Source: Lachnospiraceae bacterium (GTDB lineage: Bacteria > Bacillota > Clostridia > Lachnospirales > Lachnospiraceae). From it: a stretch of 62,257 bases of DNA. The notes beneath the pieces were generated by a model. It did not search any database and had not been told where the DNA came from. It saw only the letters and a program-made list of their open reading frames with translations. Shown here in pieces: positions 16,779-25,813 of this stretch. Position 1 is the stretch's first letter; every line of letters begins with the position of its first letter. The stretch is from assembly GCA_022793065.1 (NCBI GenBank), contig JAAWCE010000047.1:1-62257 (forward strand). The letters are read 5' to 3'. The position numbers and the translations under genes are program-made.

Positions 16779-16914
16779 AGACAGGATGAAAATTGTCAAA
16801 CAGCATTGAAAACGTGAAATGTTCAGGCGTGGAGAAGGCAGAATGATATGGGGAGAAACAGTAATCTTGCAAATGACATTACACATATAAAAAAATGGAA
16901 AAGAGGATAGAAAC

Positions 16915-18588
16915 ATGAAATTTAAGGATATGCCCTATGAACGTGTTGATTTTGAACAGGTTGAAAAAGAGATGAAGGCATTAATGGAAGAATTTGAACA
17001 GGCCAAAAGCGGGGAGGAACAGTTTCAGGTTCATCAGAAATTTTACGCTTTGACCGACAAGACAGATACACAATTGACCATTGCCCATATTCGTTATGAT
17101 GTGGATACTACGGATGAATTCTATGGCAAGGAACATGAGTATTATAATGAAAAGAGACCGATTTACCATAATTTGCTGTTGGAGTATGAGAAAAAGTTGT
17201 ATGCTTCTCCGTACCGTGCTTATCTGGAAGAGAAAATCGGACCTGTGGCGTTTAAGAATATGGAACTGGCACAGAAGTCCATGGATGAAAAATTGATTCC
17301 CCTGATGCAGGAAGCCAATGCCCTGACAACGGAATACAATAAACTGATAGCCGGCGCCAAAATTATGTTTGACGGCAAAGAATTGAATCTTTCTCTGATG
17401 CGTCCATATCTTGTGCATCCGGACAGAAGCGTAAGGGAGGCCGCATGGAAGAAACAGAGCGAATTTTTCCAGGCCAACGGGGATAAACTGGATGAAATTT
17501 ATGACAAGCTTGTAAAGAATCGCACGGCCCAGGCTAAAGCAATGGGATATGAGAATTTTATCCAGTTGGGCTATTATAAAATGAGGCGGAACTGTTATGG
17601 GAAAAAGGAAGTGGAAACATTCCGCAGTCAGGTGAAAGAATATCTGGTTCCCTTTGCGGAGAAACTTCATGACCGCAGAAGGCAGAGACTGGGATTGGAT
17701 AAGTTGAGTTATATTGATAATTCCGTCTATTTTAAGGAGGGCAATCCGGCGCCTTCCGGTACGCCGGAGGAGATTCTGCAAGCAGGGCGGAAAATGTACG
17801 GTGAACTTTCTCCGGAGACAAAAGAGTTTTATGATTTCATGATGGAGAACGAATTGTTTGACGTATTGGGGCGCAAGACCAAAAGGGCCGGTGGTTATAT
17901 GACATATATCCCGGAATACCATGCGCCGTTTGTATTTGCCAATTTTAACGGTACAAGCGGAGATGTGGATGTGATTACCCATGAGTGCGGACATGCTTTC
18001 CAGGGATTTTTGTCGGGTAAGGACCCTATCAGAGAACATTCTGACATTACCATGGAGACGGCGGAAATTCATTCTATGTCCATGGAATTTTTTACCCAGG
18101 AGTGGATGCCCCTTTTCTTTGGCCATAGGACACAGGATTATGTTGAAATGCACCTGGAAGATGCAGTTGCATTTATTCCATATGGCTGTATGGTGGACGA
18201 ATTTCAGCACATTGTATATGAAAATCCGGAAATGACGCCGGCACAGAGACATGAGGCGTGGCTGAAATTAGAGAAAGAATACAGACCCCATCAGGATTAC
18301 GGCGACGATGCTTTCTTTGGCAAAGGCGGCATATGGCAGAGACAACAGCATATTTATAACAGTCCGTTCTATTACATTGATTACTGTTTGGCGCAGACAT
18401 GTGCATTACAGTATAAGGTAAAAATGGATGCGGATTTCAAGGGAGCATGGGAGAGTTATCTGAAGCTTTGCAGGCTTTCAGCCAGTGATTTTTTCACAAA
18501 TATGGTGAAAGAGGCAGGACTTATGAGTCCGTTTGAACCGGGATGTTTAAAAAATATTGTGGAAAAACTTGAAAAATATGTGAAATAA
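16915..18588 (+). CDS. M3-family oligoendopeptidase (PepF/M3 type)
   Basis: A 557-residue cytosolic zinc peptidase of the short pepF/M3 subgroup. The zinc site is HECGH at 356-360, within DVITHECGHAFQGF, and the third ligand region ETAEIHSMSMEFF follows about 25 residues later. The C-terminal block contains FFGKGGIWQRQQHIYNSPFYYIDYCLAQ. It cleaves oligopeptides of roughly 6-20 residues. There is no signal peptide. The start is set by AGAGGA about 10 bases upstream. The next gene begins about 100 bp later, so co-transcription is possible. A long open frame on the opposite strand is a codon-bias shadow. Confidence 0.93.
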   Translation: MKFKDMPYERVDFEQVEKEMKALMEEFEQAKSGEEQFQVHQKFYALTDKTDTQLTIAHIRYDVDTTDEFYGKEHEYYNEKRPIYHNLLLEYEKKLYASPYRAYLEEKIGPVAFKNMELAQKSMDEKLIPLMQEANALTTEYNKLIAGAKIMFDGKELNLSLMRPYLVHPDRSVREAAWKKQSEFFQANGDKLDEIYDKLVKNRTAQAKAMGYENFIQLGYYKMRRNCYGKKEVETFRSQVKEYLVPFAEKLHDRRRQRLGLDKLSYIDNSVYFKEGNPAPSGTPEEILQAGRKMYGELSPETKEFYDFMMENELFDVLGRKTKRAGGYMTYIPEYHAPFVFANFNGTSGDVDVITHECGHAFQGFLSGKDPIREHSDITMETAEIHSMSMEFFTQEWMPLFFGHRTQDYVEMHLEDAVAFIPYGCMVDEFQHIVYENPEMTPAQRHEAWLKLEKEYRPHQDYGDDAFFGKGGIWQRQQHIYNSPFYYIDYCLAQTCALQYKVKMDADFKGAWESYLKLCRLSASDFFTNMVKEAGLMSPFEPGCLKNIVEKLEKYVK

Positions 18589-18695
18589 CTTCACTTTTAT
18601 CAGGAAATATTGTAGAATGATTGCACATAGCATATGTAAGGCTATGTGCAGTCAGAATAGAAAAAGTTACGGAATTGAAATGGAGAAAAGTGAGT

Positions 18696-20408
18696 ATGTC
18701 TAAATCAAACAAAGAAGTAAAAGATACGGAGCAGTCGGAAAAGGTAGTGACAAAATATGACTTAAAGATGCAGCGGAGAAAGGAACAGAAGGAAAAGGAG
18801 CAGAGGGACAAGCGTGTGAGTACCATCGGAGGCATTATATTGGTGGTGGTTTTGGCGTGTGTGGTGGCGTCCTTTCCTATTCGTACCTGGCTTACAGTGA
18901 ATGGCACATATATTAAGGTGAATGGGGAGAATATTTCTAAAGTAGAGTATGATTACCATTATAGTATGGCCAGCAACAGCTATATCAATGAGAATTATTA
19001 TATGCTGTATTATTTTGGAATTGATTTAAGCGGAGATTTGTCCCAGCAAATGTATTCTGATACGCTTAGCTGGAAAGATTATTTTGATCAGCTTGCAGTG
19101 GACAGCATTGCACGAAATAAGAGTCTGGCAAAGGAAGCGCGGGCAGCAGGTTTTACTTATGATACTTCGGAAGAGTATGGTGAGTTTGAGAACTCTTTAA
19201 AAGAAGCGGCCGAAGAAGCGGGTATCAGTATAAAAGAATATGTGCAGAGGATGTACGGAGCATATGCCACACAGTCCAGGGTAAAGCCTTTTTTGGAGGA
19301 ATCCTTGTATGTAGCGGCTTATACCGATGAAATTGCGGAAGGTATGGAGCCCGCTCAGGAGGAAATCCAGACGTATTATGATGAGAATAAGTCCACATAT
19401 GATTCTGTTGACTATTATATTTATCAGGTAGACGCAGAACTTCCTACGGCGCCTACAGAATTGGCGGATCCTGTGGAATCTGCGGAACCGGCGGAAGGAG
19501 ATGCCTCAGACGGCAATGAGACGGAAACTTATCAGCCTTCGGAGGCAGAGATTGCGGCGGCTATGGAATTGGCGAAAACAGCGGCAGAAGCAGCGGAGCC
19601 GCAGATTAAGACCACAGGCGAGCTGATGACAAATGTGAAAAAATCTGCTTCTACGTTAAATTATTCCGTTGGCAACTGGCTGTTTGAAGATGGAAGAAAA
19701 GCCGGTGATACCACTGTAATTGAAGACAATACAAACCATCGCTATTATGTTGTGGGATTTGAAGATCGTTATCTGGATCAGACATTGACTGCGGATATTC
19801 GCGTGGTGATTACAGCAGAAGGAAACGGGCAGGAAATTCTGGATGAATGGAAGAACGGCGCCGCTACCGAAGAGAGTTTTGGTGAACTTTGCGAAAAGTA
19901 TACGGATTCTGATATCAACGGCGCGGAAGGCGGATTGCTGGAAGGCGTGGTTGTCAGCGAAGTGCCTGAAGCGCTTGGCAATTGGATTTCTGACAGCGCG
20001 CGCGCGGCGGGCGATACCACGGTGATTGCTCCTGAGGAAGGAGAAAGCTATACTTTTGTGGTGTATTACGTGGGACAGAATCAGGAAGAATGGGTATTGC
20101 AGATTCGGAACACATTGTTGAATCAAAAACTGAGCGAATATTTGGATGCGTTGGTTGAAAATGCGCAAGTGGAAGATCCCAAAGGAAATTTGGCATATTT
20201 AAAAGCTTCATCAGAAGAAGAGCAGGATAATGAAAACTCATCAGAAGACGGAAGCGGTTCGGAAGGCGAAAATTCGTCAGAGGACGGAAGCAATCAGGAA
20301 GGTGAAAATTCATCGGAAGATGCAAGCAGCCCGGAAGGTGAAAATTCATCAGAAGATGCAAGCAGCCCGGAAGGTGAAAATTCATCAGAAGACGGAAGCG
20401 GAAACTAA
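18696..20408 (+). CDS. Membrane-anchored PrsA/SurA-like peptidyl-prolyl isomerase with repetitive acidic tail
   Basis: About 570 residues. A charged cytosolic N-terminus (KMQRRKEQKEKEQRDKR) is followed by one transmembrane helix (about 45-65, IGGIILVVVLACVVASFPI). A helical SurA_N-like region lies at about 75-230. A parvulin-like domain (about 380-500) holds GAATEESFGELCEKYTDSD and GAEGGLLEGVV. It probably folds exported proteins at the outer membrane face. The tail is a serine/glutamate repeat (GENSSEDGS and GENSSEDASSP units). GGAG at 18682-18685 suits either GTG 18690 or ATG 18696; the ATG is listed. An Ala/Glu-rich insert at about 255-305 splits the isomerase part from the helical domain. 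Confidence 0.8.
   Translation: MSKSNKEVKDTEQSEKVVTKYDLKMQRRKEQKEKEQRDKRVSTIGGIILVVVLACVVASFPIRTWLTVNGTYIKVNGENISKVEYDYHYSMASNSYINENYYMLYYFGIDLSGDLSQQMYSDTLSWKDYFDQLAVDSIARNKSLAKEARAAGFTYDTSEEYGEFENSLKEAAEEAGISIKEYVQRMYGAYATQSRVKPFLEESLYVAAYTDEIAEGMEPAQEEIQTYYDENKSTYDSVDYYIYQVDAELPTAPTELADPVESAEPAEGDASDGNETETYQPSEAEIAAAMELAKTAAEAAEPQIKTTGELMTNVKKSASTLNYSVGNWLFEDGRKAGDTTVIEDNTNHRYYVVGFEDRYLDQTLTADIRVVITAEGNGQEILDEWKNGAATEESFGELCEKYTDSDINGAEGGLLEGVVVSEVPEALGNWISDSARAAGDTTVIAPEEGESYTFVVYYVGQNQEEWVLQIRNTLLNQKLSEYLDALVENAQVEDPKGNLAYLKASSEEEQDNENSSEDGSGSEGENSSEDGSNQEGENSSEDASSPEGENSSEDASSPEGENSSEDGSGN
20232..20405 (+). repeat. 36-bp coding tandem repeat, about 4.8 copies
   Basis: Units begin at 20232, 20268, 20304, 20340 and 20376, each reading GAAAA(C/T)TC(A/G)TC(A/G)GA then variable codons. 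The third and fourth units are almost identical. They encode GENSSEDGS/GENSSEDASSP-type 12-mers at the C-terminus of the foldase. There are no spacers, so this is not a CRISPR array. Confidence 0.93.
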
Positions 20409-20423
20409 GGGAATAAAAAGGAT

Positions 20424-20450
20424 GGCGGTGGGATTTCTCACCGCCTTTCT
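20424..20450 (+). terminator. Hairpin after the foldase gene, weak terminator
   Basis: GGCGGTGGGA (20424-20433 region) pairs with TCTCACCGCC, 9 bp including one G-T, with an ATTT loop. It is followed by only TTTCT. It may attenuate rather than stop transcription into the HAD gene. Confidence 0.5.
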
Positions 20451-20511
20451 GGTTGCAGGATGTGAGAGGGGGTATTTCAGAGCCGATAGCATATCATATG
20501 GGCGGTTGGAG

Positions 20512-21342
20512 ATGAATAGGAGAGTAAAAAAGAAAAAGAGAAGAAAAATATTAGTGATGGATATTGACGGCACTTTATTAAATTCCCAAAAGAGAATCGG
20601 TGCCGCCACAAAAAAGGCCATCATAAAGATGCAGAAAAAAGGCCACAAAGTTGTATTGGCTTCAGGGCGTCCTACAACCGGGGTGCTTCCCATTGGGCGG
20701 GAACTGCAATTGGAAAAGTATAAGGGATATCTGTTGGCCTTTAACGGCGCTTATATTGTTGAATGTGGAACCGGGGAAGTGATTTGGAGCGTTGTGTTGG
20801 ATGGAAGTGTTATACCACAGATGTATGATTTTGCAGCCAGGGCTGAGTGCGGACTGGCGGTACATGTAGGAAATGAGGCGATTTCTGCGTTTGAACCGGA
20901 TGATTATATTACCATGGAGGCATATATGAACGGGATGCCTGTGCGCAGAGTGGAAAACTTTGTAGATTTTGTAAAGTTTGGTGTATATAAATGTCTGATG
21001 ACCGCAGATCCGGCACGGGCGGCTGTTTTGGAAAAACAATTGCAGGAAAGATTTCCGGATGACATCAATGTGTCTCGTTCCGCTCCCTATTTTATAGAGG
21101 TTATGCCCCGGATGGTGGATAAAGCGGCGGCTTTGGACGTATTGCTGAAGAAGATTGGTTTTTCCTGGGAGGATACAGTGGTTTGCGGCGATGGGTATAA
21201 CGATGTTTCCATGATAAATTGTGGAAAGGTGGGTGTTGCAATGGGAAACGCTCAACCGGAAGTGAAAGCAGCGGCGGATTATGTGACGAAAGATAATGAT
21301 TCAGACGGATTGGTAAAAGTTATAAGAAAATTTATAATATGA
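20512..21342 (+). CDS. Cof-type HAD-family sugar/nucleotide phosphatase
   Basis: About 276 residues. HAD motif I is VMDIDGTLLNS (Asp17, Asp19), motif II VVLASGRP, and motif IV GDGYNDVSMI. A C2B-type cap inserted at about 90-200 places it in the Cof/YwpJ group, which dephosphorylates varied sugar phosphates and cofactors. The frame remains open upstream through the previous gene's repeats, so the start is uncertain. ATG 20512 (MNRRVKKKKRRK) is chosen because it begins just before motif I, but its ribosome site is poor. ATG 20422 lies in the hairpin stem. The stop overlaps the preceding bases of the CCA gene's frame, and the genes are probably co-transcribed. Confidence 0.82.
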   Translation: MNRRVKKKKRRKILVMDIDGTLLNSQKRIGAATKKAIIKMQKKGHKVVLASGRPTTGVLPIGRELQLEKYKGYLLAFNGAYIVECGTGEVIWSVVLDGSVIPQMYDFAARAECGLAVHVGNEAISAFEPDDYITMEAYMNGMPVRRVENFVDFVKFGVYKCLMTADPARAAVLEKQLQERFPDDINVSRSAPYFIEVMPRMVDKAAALDVLLKKIGFSWEDTVVCGDGYNDVSMINCGKVGVAMGNAQPEVKAAADYVTKDNDSDGLVKVIRKFII

Positions 21343-21404
21343 TGAGAAAAAGTATTTTGTTATATGATTTGTTCGTGTCTGAAAGGGGAAAATCGGGAGG
21401 GGAC

Positions 21405-22754
21405 ATGAAACAGGATATTAGGATAGAAATGCCTCAAAAGGCGAAATATATCATTGAGACAGTTATGGACGCCGGTTTTGAGGCATATGTGGTGGGAGGA
21501 TGTGTCCGCGATTCCATTCTGGGACGGAAGCCCATGGATTGGGATATTACCACATCGGCCAGACCGGAACAGATCAAAGGACTTTTTCACAGGACCATTG
21601 ATACAGGGCTGCAGCATGGTACGGTCACGGTGATGCTGGGAGAAGAAGGCTTTGAGGTGACGACTTACAGGGTTGACGGAGAATATGAGGATGGAAGACA
21701 CCCGAAAGAAGTGACCTTTACCCCAAATTTGGAAGAGGATTTGAAGCGCAGAGATTTTACCATCAATGCCATGGCTTATAATGAACAAAGGGGTTTAATA
21801 GACCTTTTTGGCGGAATAGAGGATATGGAATCCAAAATCATTCGATGTGTGGGGGAGCCTGGGGAACGTTTTGGAGAGGATGCGCTTCGTATGCTGCGGG
21901 CCATTCGATTTTCTGCCCAGTTGGGTTATGCAATAGAGAATGAAACTTTGGATGCCATTGGAAAGTTATCTCCCTCTCTTCATAAAATCAGTGCTGAAAG
22001 GATTCAGTCGGAACTGGTGAAGCTTTTGATGTCACCTCATCCGTCCAGGCTCAGAATTGCGTATACCACCGGCATGACTAAGGTGTTTTTTCCTGAGTTT
22101 GACAGGGCCATGGAAACGGAACAAAAACATCCTCATCATTGTGCAAGCGTAGGAGAGCATATTCTGCAGTCTTTAGAATGTATAGAAGCGGACAGAGTAC
22201 TGCGGCTGACCATGTTGTTTCATGATATCGGAAAACCGGCGGTGTTGTCGGTGGATGAAGATGGAATTACACATTTTCATGACCATGGAGTGGTAAGTGC
22301 GGATATGGCGGAAGAAATCATGCACCGGTTAAAGTTTGATACGGATACTATTCGGAAAGTATGTAAGCTGGTATTCTTTCATGATTATGGTATTAATGCC
22401 AAAACCAATATCAGGATGGTTCGCAGAGCTGTAAACAAAATCGGAGAAGAAGCATTTCCGTCATTGTTTGCAGTAAGACGGGCGGATATTATGGCACAGA
22501 GTGATTATCAGCGGCAGGAAAAACTTGACAAAGTGGATAGATGGCAGGAATTATATGAAGAGGTGAAAGCAAAGAACCAATGTATATCTCTGAAAACGCT
22601 TGCCCTTAAAGGCGCCGATTTGATTGCCATAGGTTTTCAGCCCGGAAAAGAGTTGGGGGATGTGTTGAGGAATCTTTTGGAGCTGGTATTGGAACACCCG
22701 GAATACAACGAAAAGGAGAAACTTTTGGAGGAAGCAAAAAAGTATCAAAGATAA
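21405..22754 (+). CDS. cca: CCA tRNA nucleotidyltransferase with HD domain
   Basis: A 449-residue class II CCA-adding enzyme. The nucleotidyltransferase head has GGCVRDSILGRKPMDWDI (catalytic Asp pair), DYRDGE-type VDGEYEDGRHP, RRDFTINAMAY and the GEDALRMLRAIRFSAQL neck. A C-terminal HD hydrolase domain shows HHCASVGEH, LFHDIGKP and HDYG. It completes and repairs the 3' CCA of tRNAs, which matters here because the two tRNA genes in this window do not encode CCA. ATG 21405 follows GGGAGGGG; an earlier in-frame ATG at 21339 overlaps the HAD stop and lacks a ribosome site. Confidence 0.93.
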   Translation: MKQDIRIEMPQKAKYIIETVMDAGFEAYVVGGCVRDSILGRKPMDWDITTSARPEQIKGLFHRTIDTGLQHGTVTVMLGEEGFEVTTYRVDGEYEDGRHPKEVTFTPNLEEDLKRRDFTINAMAYNEQRGLIDLFGGIEDMESKIIRCVGEPGERFGEDALRMLRAIRFSAQLGYAIENETLDAIGKLSPSLHKISAERIQSELVKLLMSPHPSRLRIAYTTGMTKVFFPEFDRAMETEQKHPHHCASVGEHILQSLECIEADRVLRLTMLFHDIGKPAVLSVDEDGITHFHDHGVVSADMAEEIMHRLKFDTDTIRKVCKLVFFHDYGINAKTNIRMVRRAVNKIGEEAFPSLFAVRRADIMAQSDYQRQEKLDKVDRWQELYEEVKAKNQCISLKTLALKGADLIAIGFQPGKELGDVLRNLLELVLEHPEYNEKEKLLEEAKKYQR

Positions 22755-22862
22755 CTGTAACCATGTAACATACTTTCGGGATTCTTCTCATATGATAGTT
22801 TAGCAGGTCGGACAATAGTTGAAAAAAGTGCGGGGATGCAAACGAATCAGGAGGGGTCGGAA

Positions 22863-23873
22863 GTGAATGACAGAGCAGTTGAATTATTGGGACAGTATGA
22901 AATAGAAGTGCAGCGGACCAGAAAGGGAAGGGGCGCCATTGTGTGTGAAACCGATCAGGGATGCTTGATTTTTAAGGAATATTCCGGAAGTCAGGACAGA
23001 ATTGAGCTTCAGAACAGACTTTTAAATCAGATAGCAAGTGCCGGACTGGTAAAGGCAGAGGCAATCATACCCAATAAAGATGGCGGGCTTCTGGTAAGGG
23101 ATAACGATGGCGCCGGTTATGTGCTGAAGACCTGGCGGGCTGCCAGAGAGTGTGCAATCAATGATAAGGATGAATGTATGGAAGCGGTAAGGCTTCTGGC
23201 CAGACTGCATGAGAGTATGATATTGCCGGGAGATACGCCAAATCTTCCCATGTTGTTTGAGGCTGAGAAAGAGTATGAAAAGCATAACAGAGAGTTAAAG
23301 CGTGTGAGAAAGTTTCTGCAGCAAAAGGGTCAAAAGACATGGTTTGAAATTAATCTATTACATCATTTTGATTTCTTTGTGGACCAGGCGTTGACCGTGA
23401 CGGAAGAATGGAAGGAATATTGCAAGAGCGCCAAGGAAAACCAGAATATGGATGGGGCTCAGGAAACAGTTCCTTTCTGTCATGGAGATTATCAATATCA
23501 TAATATTTTGAAAGATGATAATGGCTGGTTTATTGTGAATTTTGAAAAGTGTCTGAGGGATAATCCCATCAGGGATTTATATCTTCTGCTGCGGAAGCTA
23601 TTGGAGAAAGGGAACTGGTCAATTACTTTAGGTTCGGAGCTTTTGGAAGCATATGGAAGGGAACGTCAGATTTCCGCCCATAGTTTTATTGATTTATATT
23701 ATCGCTTTGCTTATCCGGAAAAGTTTTGGAAGATAGTTAATTTTTATTATAATTCCGGTAAGGCGTGGATTCCGGGACGAAATCAGGAAAAGCTGGAACG
23801 GGTGGTTTCCCAGGAGAAGGATAAGCAGAAATTTTTGGATGAAGTGTTCCGAAATGTAGGGCGGCTTAGATAA
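22863..23873 (+). CDS. CotS-family spore-coat-type kinase-like protein
   Basis: A 336-residue aminoglycoside-phosphotransferase-fold protein of the CotS/YutH type, found in spore formers and associated with the coat. FCHGDYQYHNILKDD is the catalytic loop, and FIVNFEKCLRDNPIRDL is the segment where the family normally has a metal-binding Asp (DFE/DFD). Here it is Asn. The N-terminal nucleotide lobe is short (CLIFKEYSG with the lysine). The start is GTG 22863, six bases after AGGAGGGG (22849-22856). The Asp-to-Asn change may abolish phosphotransfer. Sequence recognition is of the family only; no substrate is implied. Confidence 0.75.
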   Translation: MNDRAVELLGQYEIEVQRTRKGRGAIVCETDQGCLIFKEYSGSQDRIELQNRLLNQIASAGLVKAEAIIPNKDGGLLVRDNDGAGYVLKTWRAARECAINDKDECMEAVRLLARLHESMILPGDTPNLPMLFEAEKEYEKHNRELKRVRKFLQQKGQKTWFEINLLHHFDFFVDQALTVTEEWKEYCKSAKENQNMDGAQETVPFCHGDYQYHNILKDDNGWFIVNFEKCLRDNPIRDLYLLLRKLLEKGNWSITLGSELLEAYGRERQISAHSFIDLYYRFAYPEKFWKIVNFYYNSGKAWIPGRNQEKLERVVSQEKDKQKFLDEVFRNVGRLR

Positions 23874-23922
23874 ATGCCCTGACTGAGAAAGCGGCGCATG
23901 GATACAGTGAGGATGTGTAAGC

Positions 23923-25266
23923 ATGAGAGATGCCAGTAGGATAAAAAACGGAGTAAATAAGGGAAAAAAGAAGCGGGTAACGGACGTTTTTTTGATCGCA
24001 ATGACAATGATAGTATTGTCCGGATGTGCAAACCCTTTTTCTTACTATACTAATTTGCCCACGCCCGTACCGGACAGAGTGGATACGGGATTTGTGGCCA
24101 CAGGGCCCAACAGCTTTGATTCCGCGGATACGGCAATTTTGGTGGGACGTGATGAAAAGGAAAATACAATGACTTTTCTTAACTTAGATATAGGGCGGAA
24201 ATATACGCTTTCCATGGATGGCACCACAAGAATGTATGACAGGCATGGGGGAGTGATATCTCTCAATCAGTTGCGTATGGGTGATATTGTTGATGTGACT
24301 TTTCTAAAGTCTAAAAAACATTTAACTACCATGCAGTTATCCTCCAGAGCATGGAGTATTTCAAATGTAGAGCGCTATGAGATGAATTCCGCACGAAACG
24401 AGATCAGCATTGGTTCGCAGGTCTACAAACTTACATCAAATACACAGTATTTTTCAGAAGGAAGAACGATTGATTTGATGGATTTAAATGTTTCGGATGT
24501 GCTGAGTTTTCAGGGAATTGATAATCAAATACTCACGGTTTCGGTGGAAAAGGGTCATGGGTATCTGAGATTGGTAAATGATGAGAATTTTGTGGGGGGC
24601 TGGATAGAGATTGGACAGTCTCAGATACGTAAAATAACAGAGGATATGCTGCTTACAGTGCCGGAAGGAAGCTACCAGGTAAATGTGACCAACAGAGGCG
24701 GCGGTGGTATGAAAAGTGTGAAGATCAGCAGAAATGAAGAGACAGAACTGGATGTGGGGGATTTGAAGATTCCGGAGCCCCAGTCCGGAGTGGTTTTGTT
24801 TTCCCTTACACCGTCCACTGCAGATTTGTATATTGATGGTTCCAAAGTGGATGCCTCCGTTCCTGTGACGTTGGAATATGGTCTGCATCAGTTGATTGCC
24901 AGGGCGGAAGGATATCAGTCTGTTACCCAATACATCAGTGTATCCCAGGAATCCACAGGGATTAATGTGGTGCTTGACACTACGGCCAGGGAAGAGAGCA
25001 CGCCTCCCAGTGATGAACCGGAGGATACTACTGCCAATTATTATAAGGTGTATGTGGATGCGCCGGAGGGTGTGGAAGTGTATCTTGACGGCAACTATGT
25101 AGGCGTCTCTCCCTGCAGCTTTCGTAAGACGGAAGGTTCCCATGTAATTACACTGAGAAAGACTGATTATGAGACCAGGAGTTATACGGTGGAGATTGAT
25201 GATACAGAGAGGGATTTATCGTATTCATTTGCGGATTTAGTGGAAAATGCCTTGACAAACCCTTGA
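23923..25266 (+). CDS. Lipoprotein with two PEGA domains
   Basis: A 447-residue protein. A basic N-terminus and hydrophobic stretch end in VLSGC, a lipobox, so the mature protein is probably anchored outside the membrane. The middle (about 60-270) is beta-rich with no family I can name. Two PEGA carbohydrate/peptidoglycan-related beta-sandwiches follow: one near 285-355 (LTPSTADLYIDGSKVDASVPVTL) and one near 370-435 (VYVDAPEGVEVYLDGNYVG). They are separated by an acidic Pro/Thr linker. PEGA proteins often sit in the sporulating-cell envelope, consistent with the CotS-like neighbour. The promoter for HU is embedded in its last codons. Confidence 0.8.
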   Translation: MRDASRIKNGVNKGKKKRVTDVFLIAMTMIVLSGCANPFSYYTNLPTPVPDRVDTGFVATGPNSFDSADTAILVGRDEKENTMTFLNLDIGRKYTLSMDGTTRMYDRHGGVISLNQLRMGDIVDVTFLKSKKHLTTMQLSSRAWSISNVERYEMNSARNEISIGSQVYKLTSNTQYFSEGRTIDLMDLNVSDVLSFQGIDNQILTVSVEKGHGYLRLVNDENFVGGWIEIGQSQIRKITEDMLLTVPEGSYQVNVTNRGGGGMKSVKISRNEETELDVGDLKIPEPQSGVVLFSLTPSTADLYIDGSKVDASVPVTLEYGLHQLIARAEGYQSVTQYISVSQESTGINVVLDTTAREESTPPSDEPEDTTANYYKVYVDAPEGVEVYLDGNYVGVSPCSFRKTEGSHVITLRKTDYETRSYTVEIDDTERDLSYSFADLVENALTNP

Positions 25267-25280
25267 AAAACCTTTATATA
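25252..25280 (+). promoter_or_regulatory. Strong predicted promoter of the HU gene
   Basis: TTGACA (25252-25257), 17-bp spacer, TATATA (25275-25280). The -35 lies inside the final codons of the PEGA gene. Confidence 0.75.
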
Positions 25281-25345
25281 TATATTAGACGTTTCAGAGA
25301 GCATCGCGAAATGTACAAAATGAAAACTCGTAGGAGGAGTTCCAC

Positions 25346-25621
25346 ATGAATAAGACAGAATTAGTGTCAGCTATGGCTGAACAGGCGGGCATTTCTAAAA
25401 AGGATGCTGAAAAGGCTTTAAAAGCATTCACAGATGTTGTCGCTGAAGAATTGAAGAAGGGCGAAAAAGTTCAGTTGGTTGGATTTGGTACTTTTGAAGT
25501 TGTTGAGAGAGCGGCAAGAGAGGGAAGGAATCCTCAGACAAAGGAACCCATGCCTATTCCGGCTTCTAAGGCTCCCAAGTTTAAAGTAGGCAAGGTTTTG
25601 AAAGATATGTTGAATGAATAA
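25346..25621 (+). CDS. hup: HU-family DNA-binding protein
   Basis: A 91-residue HU protein with MNKTELVSAMAEQAG, the conserved GFGTFEV, the arm RNPQT and the C-terminal FKVGKVLKDMLN. It bends and compacts DNA as a dimer. AGGAGG at 25333-25338 sets the start. In many clostridia HU sits just before rqcP and the yabP-spoIIE block, as it does here. Confidence 0.96.
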   Translation: MNKTELVSAMAEQAGISKKDAEKALKAFTDVVAEELKKGEKVQLVGFGTFEVVERAAREGRNPQTKEPMPIPASKAPKFKVGKVLKDMLNE

Positions 25622-25648
25622 GTTTTCCATAACCTGATTCAACACAGG

Positions 25649-25740
25649 AAGCCCGGTTAAAGGCTCACATCCCGCGTTGCAGCTATATTTTAAGGAACAA
25701 AGAGCTGGCAGGCCGGTTCAGATGAGCATTTAGCGGGCTT
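25649..25740 (+). other. Possible structured transcript segment between HU and rqcP
   Basis: AAGCCCG (25649-25655) is complementary to CGGGCTT (25734-25740), enclosing about 78 nt with further partial pairing (GCAGCT with AGCTGGC). It is followed by only short T residues. It could be a long-range terminator-like stem or a small structured RNA. The 192-bp gap has no coding frame. Confidence 0.3.
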
Positions 25741-25784
25741 TTAGCATATATGGGGAATGGGGCGTGTAAGATTTTTGAAGTGAT

Positions 25785-25807
25785 GTCCGCAAAAGCGGAC
25801 AAGGGGT
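25785..25807 (+). promoter_or_regulatory. Hairpin directly upstream of the rqcP ribosome site
   Basis: GTCCGC (25785-25790) AAAA GCGGAC (25795-25800), followed at once by AAGGGGT. A nearly identical element precedes the GH13 gene (32959-32980). Confidence 0.6.
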
Positions 25808-25813
25808 ATTATT

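Noticed and set aside
16981..18252. Long open frame (423 codons) on the minus strand
   Set aside because: It is antisense to the well-recognised M3 peptidase, has no ribosome site and its translation is rich in Cys/His/Phe with no family features.
20232..20405. Regular 36-bp repeats resembling a CRISPR array
   Set aside because: Units are directly adjacent with no spacers, lie inside a coding frame and encode a regular peptide repeat; no cas genes are present.
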